A stretch of 64,000 nucleotides of DNA from Oxyruncus cristatus (taxonomy: Eukaryota > Chordata > Aves > Passeriformes > Cotingidae): positions 6,447 through 70,446 of the forward strand of contig VXAY01004091.1 of the NCBI GenBank assembly GCA_013399855.1, given 5' to 3'. How positions within the stretch are numbered: position 1 is the first letter of the stretch; each line of letters begins with the position of its first letter. The position numbers were made by a program, and so were the translations under genes. A model generated the notes under the pieces. It worked only from the letters and a program-made list of their open reading frames with translations. It had not been told where the DNA came from and did not search any database. This document shows, piece after piece, positions 49,003 through 60,485 of the stretch.

Positions 49003-49265
49003 TAGAATCAGAGAATTACAGAATCATTTAGGTTGGAAAAGACTTCTGAGGTCATTGAGTCCAACCTTTGACTGATCACCACCTTGTCAACTAGACCACA
49101 GCACTAAGTGCCACATCTAGTCATATCTTGAACACCTCCAGGGATGATGACTCCATTGCCTCCTTGGGCAGTCCATTCCAATGTTGAATAACCCTTTCCA
49201 TGAAGAAATTCCTCCTGAATCTCCCTTGGTGCAACTTGAGGCCATGACTTTCTCTGTTTTGTCAT
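49003..49265 (-). mobile_element. CR1 LINE 3' fragment, diverged, antisense to ZNF521
   Basis: It opens on the + strand with 'tagaatcagagaattacaga' and 'atcatttaggttggaaaaga', the reverse complement of a CR1 3' end with its octamer tail. It then follows the CR1 pattern 'gtccaacctttgac', 'caccaccttgtcaact', 'ctccagggatgatgactcca' and 'gaagaaattcctcctgaat'. It shares the diagnostic phrase 'gcactaagtgccacat' with the copy at 23012, so both may belong to one subfamily. Similarity fades after about 49265. The coding frame is broken. Confidence 0.88.
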
Positions 49266-52200
49266 TATGCCCTTTTTTCTCCTCTCAGTGTCATTACCTT
49301 TAACTAGGTACAAGGAGTATCTTAAAGACATCAGTGATGTCTTATTTGCTGCCCACCTAAGAGAGCAGCCAGAAGGTACATGCAAATGGCAACTTACCTC
49401 GTGACAGAAGTGCAGCACGAGTGTGCCCTTTTCACTTGTATACTTGTTGGGTGTTCTTGTTTAGCAGTAACAAACAGGCCAGTGTTTGTGATTTCCTATG
49501 TCCTTGTTTCTTGTGGTGGACTCCTCTGGTGTTTAATACGGTAGGAACACGGTCTAAAAGTTGTCCTAGTCTTGGGTTTCTCTAGAGGGAGACTGATTTC
49601 TTCATCCTGTCCTTCCCTGTCCCCTTGCTCCACCCTCTTATGGTGTGGATTGGCTAGGATCTGCTGATATGCATCTAGGATGATTGGAGTTGTATCCTCA
49701 AGAAAGGCACTGAGAAAATAATTCTTTTCTACCTGACTCTCTGTTTTCTCAGAATTTATGGGAACTTGATAGCATGTAGTCTTTTTTCCCAAATAAGATT
49801 TAGCTGCAGTTAACCAATGGCTCCAAAACTTAGCAAGGTAAGTATACACAGGCAGATGGATGCTGTCTGGTAGTGTATGCTTCATTTTTCAGGGGAAGTT
49901 ATTTAATTTCCTGCCTCAGAAGTGATCCCAATCCAGAGCTCTAGGAATGGAATATTCCCTCAGCTCCCGTCCCTCACTTCAGTATTATCCTTTAGGTTCC
50001 CAAAATGCAATGTTATCTGTCAGGTTGAAGAGCTCTGTATGGGAATCCCAGTGAAGCCCATCAGTGCCGCTTCTTAATCAGCTGGAGAAGTCACTGCTCA
50101 ATGATGTGGAGCACCCCTTGCCAAATCCCTTGAGTGCAGAATCCAGCCTGGGATCTCTTGAGCAGCAGTGCCTAGTGTTAGGCAAACACTAACATTTGTA
50201 GTGCACAGTATAGGGAAACAACAGAGCTGGCCATTGTTTGGCATGTACCTTCTTCCTTGAGGCCCATATTTTGATCTCTCTGTCTCCTTTTAATATGACA
50301 GATCTGTACATTTCCAAAGTAATTTTACTTTACCATAATAAGGGTTGCTGCTGTTTTTTCTCTATTTCTTAAATGTGATATCATGTCTTGAATTGGAGTA
50401 TTGTGTCACTCTGATGTGTGACATTACACTGTAAAATATAAAGCTATAAAAGTCTGTAATTTATAAGAGTATATTAGGTGCTTACTCTATGTATTATGGC
50501 CTTGTAATTTGCCATCACCTATCATTTATTCTATATATAATTCCATTGAGAGTTTTGGTGACATTATATAGGAAAAAAGTGCAACTTAAATGGCTTGTCA
50601 TCCGAACCCCAAGACAGAATTTCCTTGTATTGCATTATATAATGTTTTTAGTATTATCCATAATGCAAGAATGGGAAATTTCCACTTCAAACAATTCTAG
50701 TTTATGATCCAGGAATGTTATTTGTATCTGTCAAAATATTCTGACTGGGAGATGATATCCTGTGCTCTCACCATCTTATCGAATACTTTGTATTAGTTTG
50801 TGGTGTCATATGCTTGTATAACATGGTCAAGACATCTAGTAAAAAGTACTCCCAGCTTTGCATTGTGTGAGGCTTTGCTAACTTCAATTGAAGAAGCAGC
50901 TAATTCATTTGTTGCTGAGCAAATTCCAAATCTTTCTAATTCGGAATTGTCAAATATACTTAAGGTCTTCCTTATGTTTGAAAGCTGAGTAAAAGTATTT
51001 TACACTCACTGTTCAGAGTGCTCTGGAACTGCTAATATATTTATGATGTTTTAGAAAACATGGAGTATGACAATCCATTTTTGGAAGAGTTCTTAAGGTT
51101 AGTGAATTAAAATAATAACAGATTTTATAATACATCTAAAATCACGAGCTCTATTTTTAAGGAAACAAAGCAGCAAAATTCTTCACTTGCAACTGAAGAA
51201 TTGTTTGTAGTGTGGTTTGGATGTGCTCACTGTCTGGCTGACAAGGTTAGTCTTATGTCTCTGTGATGGTGTTGTTACCTTCTTCATCAAGTGTGCTGAA
51301 AGCCAAGCATTGTCCCAGTTTCAACAGGAAGGATTGGTGCAGTTGAGCCTCTCTCCTTTGCTTTGTGGATGTGCAGTGGCATCTCTTACTCAGGGAGCTT
51401 CCAGTTCAGTACTCAGCTTGTGTGAGCTGAGTAACATTCTATGCCTTCTCCCATTAAATCACCCAAAGGGAATAAAGGGGTGTCTAAATGAAGGACTGGA
51501 GACATCAGATTCTAGACTTGGTCAGTGGCAGGTCATTTGAGAGGAATCTCTTTCGACATGGACCCATTGCATCTGGACAATTGACAGCTGAAGTTGTTTG
51601 ATGGTGAAAAGTACTTGCAGAGAGGTGGGTCTGAGAAACTGAGATTTAGCACTCAGTGCTACATATGACATTCTTGAGCTATCACAACTTCTTTACTGAA
51701 ACATAACGCAGAAAGTTTTTAAAAACAGAAAAATGTTTGTGGATCTTCATTGGAATTTTTGAAGGGGAACTTTAAAGAAAGGACATACTTCAACCTAAAC
51801 CAAAATTTTTTACAAATGTTTTTCTTGTAACGCGGTGGAACAGCTGTTTACAGGGATGAACAGATCAGATTTTGTTATGGTTTCAACCATTTCAATAAAA
51901 AAAAATAAGGAGCGGGAGGAGGCAGGCAAGGAATGAGCCTGGAAGCTGACTGATTTCCCTTTAAATCACATTGTAATTTCTTTTTTGGCTAGTAAGTGAC
52001 TTGAAAGTATTGGAAGATAAACAGCCTGAGCTAGGGCCTGGACTTCTGCCATGTTCTGGGCTCCTAATTAAGGAATGAAATTGCAAGATACTGTTCAATT
52101 TCACTACAACTGTGGCTTGGTTTTGTGGGTCAATTAAAAAAAATAAAAGGTTTTTTTCCCATCTTGTTTGTGCACTTCAGTTGCACTGTGCACAGTTATC

Positions 52201-53524
52201 CTTGTTAGCAGTTGTGGGACTTAGCCACACAATCCCTGCAAACTGATGGCAGGAACAGGCCTCTGTTTAAAGAGAAAATGGTTGTGGATGTTTAAGTTTC
52301 TGTGGAACTTCTCAGTTGAATAACTTGCCTTAGCCTTTTTTTTTTTTCCTCTCATATTAGCATTCAATAGTAACTAAAAATCATAAAAACAAAACTATAG
52401 ATTTTTATTAAGGTTTGAAATTTTTAAGTGCCCTGCAGAAAACTTCACAGTGGAAGATAATTCAAATGACTGACTTTGTTTTTTTAAGGGTGTCTCTTAT
52501 ATCCATTTTAGCACAAATTTCCATTGCTTATGGTGTCTTACTTTTACCATGATGCTGATGTATTTGCAGTTGTGCATTACTTACTGACTTAAACACCACC
52601 ATTTTCTAAACTGACAAGGTAAGGAAGTATATTTTGGTTTTGTACAGTTTTCAGAATAAATTAAAAGGGAGGTAGTGTCAACCTCGAAATGATTTGTGTA
52701 GTTTCATCCCATGCTGTAACAAGATTTTAGAAGGTAGGAAAAAACCTCTGTCCCATTAATTTTAATGATACTTATCTTAGTGTAATAAAACACTATGAAA
52801 ATGAAATAATGGATATATTTTCTCTGAAACCTAGGCTCTTATCTACTATGCTTAATATTTAGCTCTTTCTCTTTGCCATTTCTTACATAATTTGCTGCTG
52901 TGACAATCGCACGTGATGTCACACAGTGTTAACTTGAACTCCCAGGCAGTACCAGTGAACCGCAGTTGTCATGGAGTTGCACAGGTATAAAAGATAAGAG
53001 GAGGTCTTGTATAGCTCAGAAGTTTTTGGGATGACATCCTGAATCTGTGAGTTAAGTAAGTTTGCCAGAGACTGATCATGGAATAATGATTTCACTCCAT
53101 ATCCAATAGAAATCATTTAAAGAAGTATCATATCACAATTACCTTTAAGTGGAGAAGTTGCTGAAAATGTGGGAAAGTTAACTTTTTTGACAGAGTTCCC
53201 TCTCTCCACCCAACTCAGTAACTTTAAGTTTTAGATGTTTTGCAAACATCATTGAGGAAGTTTCACACTGACTAGTGATAATCACATCTACTTAACGTAC
53301 AAATTTGAAATAGAACAGCATTACTTTATAAAAACCTTTAACTAGCCATTAAAAGAGGCAGTGTATGTTAAAACACGGGAAATGGGTGAAAGGCAGTTTT
53401 TGTGCCACCAATTCTTCACTCTGTTCAATTCATAAACATAACATCTAGGGGAATTATGCAGGTAATGTGGATCCTTAAGTGCTCACCTCTCAAAAAGAAC
53501 TAATTCTTCACTTCTCTCCTTCTT

Positions 53525-53542
53525 TCTCTCTCTCTCTCTCTC
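53525..53542 (+). repeat. (TC)n microsatellite
   Basis: An uninterrupted CT/TC run of nine units, ending in 'cag', so it also looks like a splice acceptor. No exon is recognisable after it. Confidence 0.9.
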
Positions 53543-53819
53543 AGATGTGTATGAACAGCTTTAAAGTGATATTTTACATTACTTAAAAATTATGTGAGTG
53601 TTTGTTGCTGTTGTGTAGGAAGGAAATAAATCATGGGCTTTTGTGGGATTTTAAATTCATCCCAGGAGTGAAGAGCTAATATCAAGGCCTTCACAACTGG
53701 GATTAATTTCATGTATCTCTCAGGAGTCCATTGGGTATTATCTTTATACATTATAAAAATGTGTTTTGATATGCTTTAAATTAGTATTTTTTTCTTGTCT
53801 GTGGAGCAGAGGAAGGGAG

Positions 53820-53886
53820 AGTATGTGTGTGAGACGGTGTGTGCATTTGTGTGATATGGTGTGTGTGAGTGTGTGTGAGTGTGTGT
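53820..53886 (+). repeat. Degenerate TG-rich simple repeat
   Basis: Interrupted TG runs with GAG, CATT and ATATGG interruptions form an old, decayed microsatellite. Confidence 0.85.
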
Positions 53887-54443
53887 TGGATGACATAACT
53901 GACGTGGGTGGACAGCTGCTGATTCCAGTGTAACTAAGTGGATTGCTGTACAGTGTTGTTCCTGAGCATTACAAAGAGGAAAAGTACAGTCTACACATGC
54001 AGACGTGATAATGAAGAGGAAATGCACCCTAATCCAAACACATTACTCTTCTTATTTTACCCTCTTGAAAAGACTTCCTTCTTCCACTGAAAGCCTATGG
54101 CTGAATGCCAGCCTTTGCACATCTTCACCATTCAGCAGCAGTTTCTCTGGACATCCTTTAGCAGATGCTGTCAGTTCTTCAGCTTTCTTTCATTCTACTC
54201 CCTCTGCCTTCATGGATCACTGCGTGTTTGTGGTGCGTATCGGAGAGAAGGGCAGAGTGGCAGAAGGAGGGCTCGTAGAGGCTTAGCTTCCCAGCTCCAC
54301 TACTTGGGTGATCTTCAGTCGCCCAGCCCTGTGATCCTCACACGTTGCTGTGACCCTTTGCCCTTGTAGGCAGCAGCACAAGCTGGCTAGCATTAAACCC
54401 GTCTTTTTCCTTTCTCTTTATTCTATTTTGGATTCATTTCTTT

Positions 54444-54467
54444 AAAAAAAAAAAGAAAAAAAAAAAA
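54444..54467 (+). repeat. A-rich run
   Basis: Eleven A, one G, then twelve A. No retroposon body is recognised upstream. Confidence 0.9.
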
Positions 54468-55861
54468 GGTAAGATTAAGGTCGGAATTGGTAATGGGGAT
54501 GTGTGAGGCTTGGAAATTTGTACAGTAGTTCAAAGAAACCTCAGCTACATTTGTGAGTGTGCTTCTGTACACATGTGCAACGGCGTGTGTGCATTAGCAG
54601 TGGAGAAACAGTTTCTAAAATGGTTGATCAGGCAAATAGCTTAAATATTTACTGAGGTTGTCGTGCCTCCTTTTGCCTGGTCATAAGTTTTGATCTGCCT
54701 GTGCTGGTTGTCTCATTAATTTAGGAAGATAGAATTTAGTGCAGTACTTTTGTGGTTGCCCTGATTGCAGAATATCTCTTATGCCAGAAGGAGAAAAAAG
54801 GTAAATAGTATCTTTATAAGTGTGTATTGCTGTAGTCTTTTAAATAATGCAAATAGATGAATAAGGAAACCTGAAAAGTGCACTCTCCAAAAATTTTACT
54901 GTAAAGTCAGAAGGAACATTTCTATTGTTCATCCTGTTTGTACTAATTTTATCACTGTAGAGGATGGCAATTTTGCAAAATACATTCTTCACTGTATAAG
55001 TCGTGATTTTTTCAGTTCTTCAATGACTTCAGTATTGCAAGGCTTTTTCTTGGATAGTATTATATTGGCAGAAGATTTAGTTTAGTTTCAAGTATAATCC
55101 ACTACCCTGGTCCCTCTCTGTCTGTGTCCTCCTTGGTATTCTCCTTTTCTTCTTTGTCTTATTAGATGGAAGACTGGTAAACAGCAGTGATATTAACATA
55201 CTTACATACTTACGGTCTACGCTAGATTTGAATGCTAAATATGCAGCACAAAGTGTTCATTCTCAAGATTCCTTCTTAGGTTCCACAGTAGACTTTAAAA
55301 TGCTACAAATATATTGAGTGGATAGCCCTCCCATCTGTCCATTGTTCCACGTCCTACTTTGTATCGAAATTATGTCAGTGGGAAGCCTGACGAATTTTAT
55401 GTGTAATCTCAAAAAAAGATTGGACAGCCATTTCTTTGCTAAAACTATTCCGAACACTTCTGCCATAGCAAATGGGCGATATATTACAATAGTTTCCTCT
55501 TGTATTTATGTAATTAAAATGCTAACTCAAAAGAGCACCTGGCATCACTTAGCATTAATGTGCGTCGATGTGTTTTGGTGCACCTCTCAGTTATTTGGCT
55601 CTGTGTCTGTGTGTTTGAGTGTGTTGAGTTTTTCCTCTCCCTGCAGGACTTCTTATACTTTCATTGGACAGGAAGAAGAGTGCCACAAAATAAGCAGCTT
55701 ATATTTTATTTTCCTTGTTTAGTATGTGGCCCTGTGCCATACTTACTCCTTGCAACTGAAGCCTGGGACTTAAGTCAGATTAACTAATTTCTTCATGGGT
55801 TTTTCCGTTGCACTCATCATGGTAGTTGTTGACTGATTCTGGAAATAGGCTTTACCCTATG

Positions 55862-55945
55862 AAGTGAGGTGCCATTATAATTCCCATTTTACCCCTGGGG
55901 AAGTGAGTCACCTTTATTAAAGGCATACTTCTCAGAGGAAGGGTC
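55862..55945 (+). repeat. MIR-like SINE fragment
   Basis: The phrase 'cattataattcccattttac' followed by 'ggggaagtgagtcacctt' and, later, 'cagaggaagggtctgggt' follows the order of the MIR consensus (attatccccattttacagatgaggaaactgag ... taagtgacttgcc ... cagagccggg, shown here in pieces of the family pattern). It is old and decayed. Confidence 0.55.
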
Positions 55946-58514
55946 TGGGTTTTTTGAAATGTATCCTTCCTTAGCACTTGATATGTTCACGACATCTCAG
56001 ACCTTCCGTTTTTGCTTTATGGTAAAGCAGTTTCCTTCCTTCTTGTCCTCTGTCTTCCCTGTGTGCTGCCAGTGGGAACTGTCAGACAAACAGGAGATTT
56101 TTTGCCCGGGTTCATTTATCTGTCTGGCATCACCGCAGTCCTTGAGAACAAGAGTGGTAAGGAAGATCTTGTCCAGATTTGCGACGTGTTTACAGAGAAA
56201 TGCATAGTAGTTTAGCTACCAAATGCTAACAAATCTGTATTGAGTGTGCAGGGGTTTTTTTTGTGTGTGTGTATTAACTTAGTCAAATCAGCACTGTTTT
56301 TCTTAAGAGCAGTGAAAGGCATGTGGCTGATATCAGACTGACTTGTACTGCCAAATTTTAAGTCCTTTCTGTAAGGATGCAGTTTCCACAACTTCTCTGT
56401 TAAATGTCTTCAGACCTTTTTTCTTTTTTTTTTCCCAGAAAAAGATGACATGTTTTTTCAGACTTCTTAGAGACCCTTGAGCTGACTTTAAGTGAACTTT
56501 ATGTGTGAAAAATTCCAGCCCAAATAGTTAAAATCTGACAAAATAATATAGAGCTGGGAAAAAAATTGTTATGGTCAGAGGTGTTTGTGAGTCCTACTTA
56601 AATATGTAATTGTCTACATATTTTACTGTATCTTCCATTGTTACAATCAATTATTTTTATTTCAATGCAAATCCCTTTTTCCAAGTTTGCATTATCAGAA
56701 ATTATTATGCTAAGGGTTAGGGAGATTTTTTTTAACCTTTCTTGTTTGGTACCTGTACTAAGAGACTGATTTAGCTACATAATCACAAACGAAATTAATT
56801 TACTAAGCTTAACTCAGCTTGCTCACTTCAATTACCAGAGACACCAGAATGGTTGTTATGCTTATGAGGTCCTGTCCTGCTAATCGAATACTAGAATAGA
56901 TTTATTTTCCCCTGTTAACCAAGTGAAGTTTCCATGTGGTTAAATATGGTAGTGACCTTCCTGACTGAGAAATTTTCTCTATCCTTTACTTAATAAGTAG
57001 TCAAAATTATGCTTGGAAGCATTTCACTTTATATATGAAATGAAACAATTCTTACAGTCCAAAAGAGTCAAAGAAAGCCTGAATGTAGTGAAACCACAAT
57101 TTCCTGTTGAGGCCATAAAACAGAAGAGCTGTCTGTGATTGCTTTCTCAGTGGCAGCATGGAAGGGATACAGCTATGCCAAATGGGTTGATGTTTATGGA
57201 TACGCTGGTCACAAACTCATATTTGTGCAAGAGGTAGTTGGACAAAGCTTCTTTTAAGTCCTAATGGCTATTGTAACAACTGTGAACAGGAGGTTTGAGT
57301 ACTGATAGTGTCTGCCTTCACCTCAGTGCTTATTTCATCTGTGCAAGGACCTTCTGGAGCTTGTATGGATGGATGAATAGATTTTTCCAGTAGACTGTGT
57401 ATGTTTTAAAATATTAGGCTATGGATGGTCTTGGAGCGTCAGTGACTGGGAAAGTGCTTGCAAAGCAGTGTTAATAAAATACTTCAGATAATAATTGGTC
57501 ATGGGTTGTTTTTTGTTTTTCAAGTGTTCAATTTTTTGTGCAGGAGGAAGGAAAGGGAATAATGCTACTCTTGCAACTTTGCTAGCAAAACTATAACCAC
57601 ATAAGATACTGAAATGGTGTGCTGTTGCTCCTTGACTCTTAGGATCATCTCAGTATCTGATGGTTCTGCTGGATGTCCTGTGGCTGCCAGCATGTCTTCA
57701 GGTGCTCTTGGGATTTCAGGCCTAGGGTTGTTCCCCGGATGAACCTGACTGGACTGACCACCTCCTTGATTAAAAGTAAATTGTAATACTGTTCTGTGTG
57801 ATGTACATGTTATTTTTTCCCCCCATTCTTTTCCTACATGCTTACTGGATGAAGGATGAACCTTCTAGGGTCTGTTGGTGAGGCTGACATCGTCAGCTGC
57901 AAATGGGGAGCTGGACCAGACAGTGTATGTTTCAAATGTGTGCCCTGATAATGAAACTCAATGCAGCATTTTATGAGCTTTGCTCAGATGTCTTTCTGGG
58001 GTTCCCCCAGGGCAGGCCTGGCTTGTATGAGGAGCAGCATGTAGTGGCAGCCCTGGTTGCCCCTAGAACCCAGAGCAATCTGGTCATGTCAGGGTGGCAT
58101 GGGGCCAAGCTAATGATAGGCAAGATTTTATTAGCTTTGGGCAGGTCCTACCAACAGAGAAACACTGCTTCTGGAAGTTTAGGTAACAACACAGTGTTGC
58201 TTTACCTTCTTGGGCCAGGGCTGGATTGAGGGCATCTCGGTCCTCCAGCAGTGGGTACTGTAGCAGCACTGCCAGCATGTACATATGGCAAGGACCTTGA
58301 CTAGCCCATCTTCTGGAAGTATTGATGTCTCCAGGCATGGCCTGTCTTCCCATGCACCATACAATAGAAAAGTTACACGCTGCTGTGGCTGAGGGACTCA
58401 GGGTTTATTCTGAGGGTTGCCTTTACCTGGCTCTCAAACAACACATGCAAGAAGTGCAGAGGTGTCTGTGATGAGGCCTCTTGTGGCAAAAGTGATGGGA
58501 TGTGGCATTTGGCA
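55946..58514 (+). other. ZNF521: Long ZNF521 intron, eighth part: no gene seen
   Basis: No supportable gene or named repeat. Frames up to 108 codons (57903-58229) have no domain. Near 57618-57760 the sequence is slightly GC-richer without any recognisable feature. Confidence 0.65.
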
Positions 58515-58648
58515 GTTTACTACTTGGGTAAATCACAGCTCTGTGCCTCATTTGTAAAACGGGGTTAATGATACTGTCCTCCTTGTTCAAAAGCTCTTGG
58601 TGTGTGCTGATGAAAATACACACAAAGTGTTATTAAGCTAGGTATGAT
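58515..58648 (+). repeat. MIR SINE fragment
   Basis: In order: 'gtttactacttgggtaaatc', 'acagctctgtgcctcatttg', 'taaaacggggttaatgatac', 'gtcctccttgttcaaaagct', and an end with 'aaagtgttattaagctaggt'. This follows the MIR layout (tagctgtgtgaccttgggcaagtca, ctctgtgcctcagtttcc, tgtaaaatggggataata, then cgcttagaac ... aagcgctcaat). It is the clearest MIR copy in the window. Confidence 0.7.
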
Positions 58649-60269
58649 ACATAGAAGCTAGGTTTTATTATTGCTTCTACTTTCCCAAACATGGGTTTGC
58701 ATTGGAATTTTCATCTTGTGCTTAGTACGGGTAAGTACTGAAATATATTTATGCAATAAGAATAATAAGGAAAGAAAGAAGTATACTTCTGACATGCTAA
58801 GAAGTGACTAAATCAAGATTTAGCTCCTTGGGGATTAAGCACCTGAATTATAAGCACCTTAATATGAGGTTCATAATGTAAATTCTTGGAGATCACTGAG
58901 TATAGAAGAACATTCTGGGAGTTTCTGTCTCTGCTATGTAATCTAGGAGACAGTAAAGTGAGTTGAGCAACCCAGCATATTCAGGGTTGGGATAACCTCA
59001 GGACTCCTATGAGTCTGATGAAAGAGGTGAGATTGTTCTCAGAAGTCGAAGCTGAGCTTCGTAGTCAAGTTTGTAGATGTGTGATGTAGGATGCAATGTC
59101 TTCATCAGCTGCTGCTTTGTGCCGCTGCCATCCCCTCCCCAAACTCTGCAAGCCACTCGCTGAGCATAAGTGGAAAAAATGTTGGGAAGTGTTTACAAAA
59201 GAGCACTCTAAAGAATGTCCTCTTTGGTCTCACGTCTGAGGACTGAAATGAAGGACCAGGTTTCTCATGTGAAATCTTCTCAGCCTGGGTTGTCCAGGGA
59301 GAGAGGGCAGGCTCTGGACCAAACAGTTCTCTGTCACATGGCATTGCGTAACCTGACAGACAACATTACTACATCTTCAGTCTTCCAATGGTATTTTTAT
59401 TGAAAGTTTAAAATATTATAAAGTTTTGAAATGCCCACATTATTACTGAAGTGCTGTACAGAGCACTGTAGATGAGTGTACTCCCCTTTATATTCTCTGT
59501 GTGCTGAAGGTGATGTTCAGGGAGGTGAGGTGAGCTGAATTTCTTTTTCCGCACACCCAAAGTAGTATTTTTTCTCCATCTTGCTGAGAGCTACTGTCGG
59601 TTTTACCTCTCTAGTGCCATTTAAAAAAACCCCAAACCTAGCCAGCTCACTGAAATTAATAAAACCTAACAGTTTGCTACTCTTAAAACTGCTAGAAGAG
59701 CTCTTTCATGGTTGACTGGGTGACTCAGGAGGTTACTAAGGGGAGATACTTTTTCTTCTCGTAGTCACCTGTTTGAGACTTTTCCAAGCTAAAAAATAAT
59801 ATTCATTATGCAATCGCATATGTTCGTGTCTCTGTTAAATGAGTTGTGCTGTCTTCGGGTCTTAAGGGACAAGAGCATATCAAACAGGCATTTTCAAAGT
59901 GACCTTTATCTACTTTTCCTCAGTGACCTACCACCCTATGACTACTTGCATTTCTCAGTTCAAACACCTTTTCTCATAGAAAATAAGGCTCACAAGTTTG
60001 CATTTCCCAGGCTTATTGATGAAGAGGTATGTTTTTATTGTTGTTGAAACCGCGTCTATTCTCAAGGTAGTTTAACTGCTCTATACCCAAGTTCCTTCAG
60101 AACTGCTAGTTATATACCACGTGCACAATGCATATTCCTTTTCTTTTTCTGTTTTTTTTTTGTGCTTGATTATTTCGCCTTCCTAAAACATCATTTTTGA
60201 TGTCTGTTTGTCTGACAGTTTCACAGGTAGATTAGCTGGAAGAAATAGGTCAGAACTGAAATGAAAAAA
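58649..60269 (+). other. ZNF521: Long ZNF521 intron, ninth part: no gene seen
   Basis: About 1.6 kb with no supportable gene or named repeat. Frames up to about 80 codons on both strands look like chance. Confidence 0.65.
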
Positions 60270-60485
60270 CAATAGGGCTGGAAGATCCAGAAGAAATCAT
60301 CTAGTCCAGGTCCTGCCATGAGGCTGGATCATATGTATGTAGACAATCCCTGCTTGTTGGGTTTTTTTTATTTACTTCCGTTTGGAAATTTCCAAGGATG
60401 GGATCCCATAACCTGCTAAAGAAGGAAGCGCCTTTGTTTAGTTGTTCTTAAATTTAGACCAAATCTGACATGAGGCTCCTTGCTG
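60270..60485 (-). mobile_element. Old CR1-like LINE fragment (tentative)
   Basis: The + strand shows 'agggctggaagatccagaag', 'aaatcatctagtccaggtcc' and 'tgccatgaggctggatc', then 'ccaaggatgggatcccataacc', 'tttagttgttcttaaattta' and 'gctccttgctg'. This order resembles the antisense of older sauropsid CR1 3' ends (gggttggaagggacctc, atcatctagtccaaccc, ctaaggatggagattcca, and so on). It is strongly decayed, with no reading frame. Confidence 0.5.

Larger units (their letters stand above)
49266..55861 (+). other. ZNF521: Long ZNF521 intron, seventh part: no gene seen
   Basis: No supportable gene. The longest frame (49496-49885, 129 codons, -) has no domain and no splice context. A (TC)n tract lies at 53525-53542, a TG-rich degenerate repeat at 53820-53886 and an A-rich run at 54444-54467. 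A phrase at 54292-54330 ('ccactacttgggtgatcttc') slightly resembles MIR but is too short to call. Confidence 0.7.

Noticed and set aside
49496..49885. 129-codon frame on the - strand
   Set aside because: It has a leader-like start and a charged end, but no domain and no neighbour suggesting a gene. It could be chance or an unknown repeat.
54286..54340. MIR-like phrase 'ccactacttgggtgatcttc'
   Set aside because: Only about 40 bases resemble MIR, with no following core. Chance similarity is likely.
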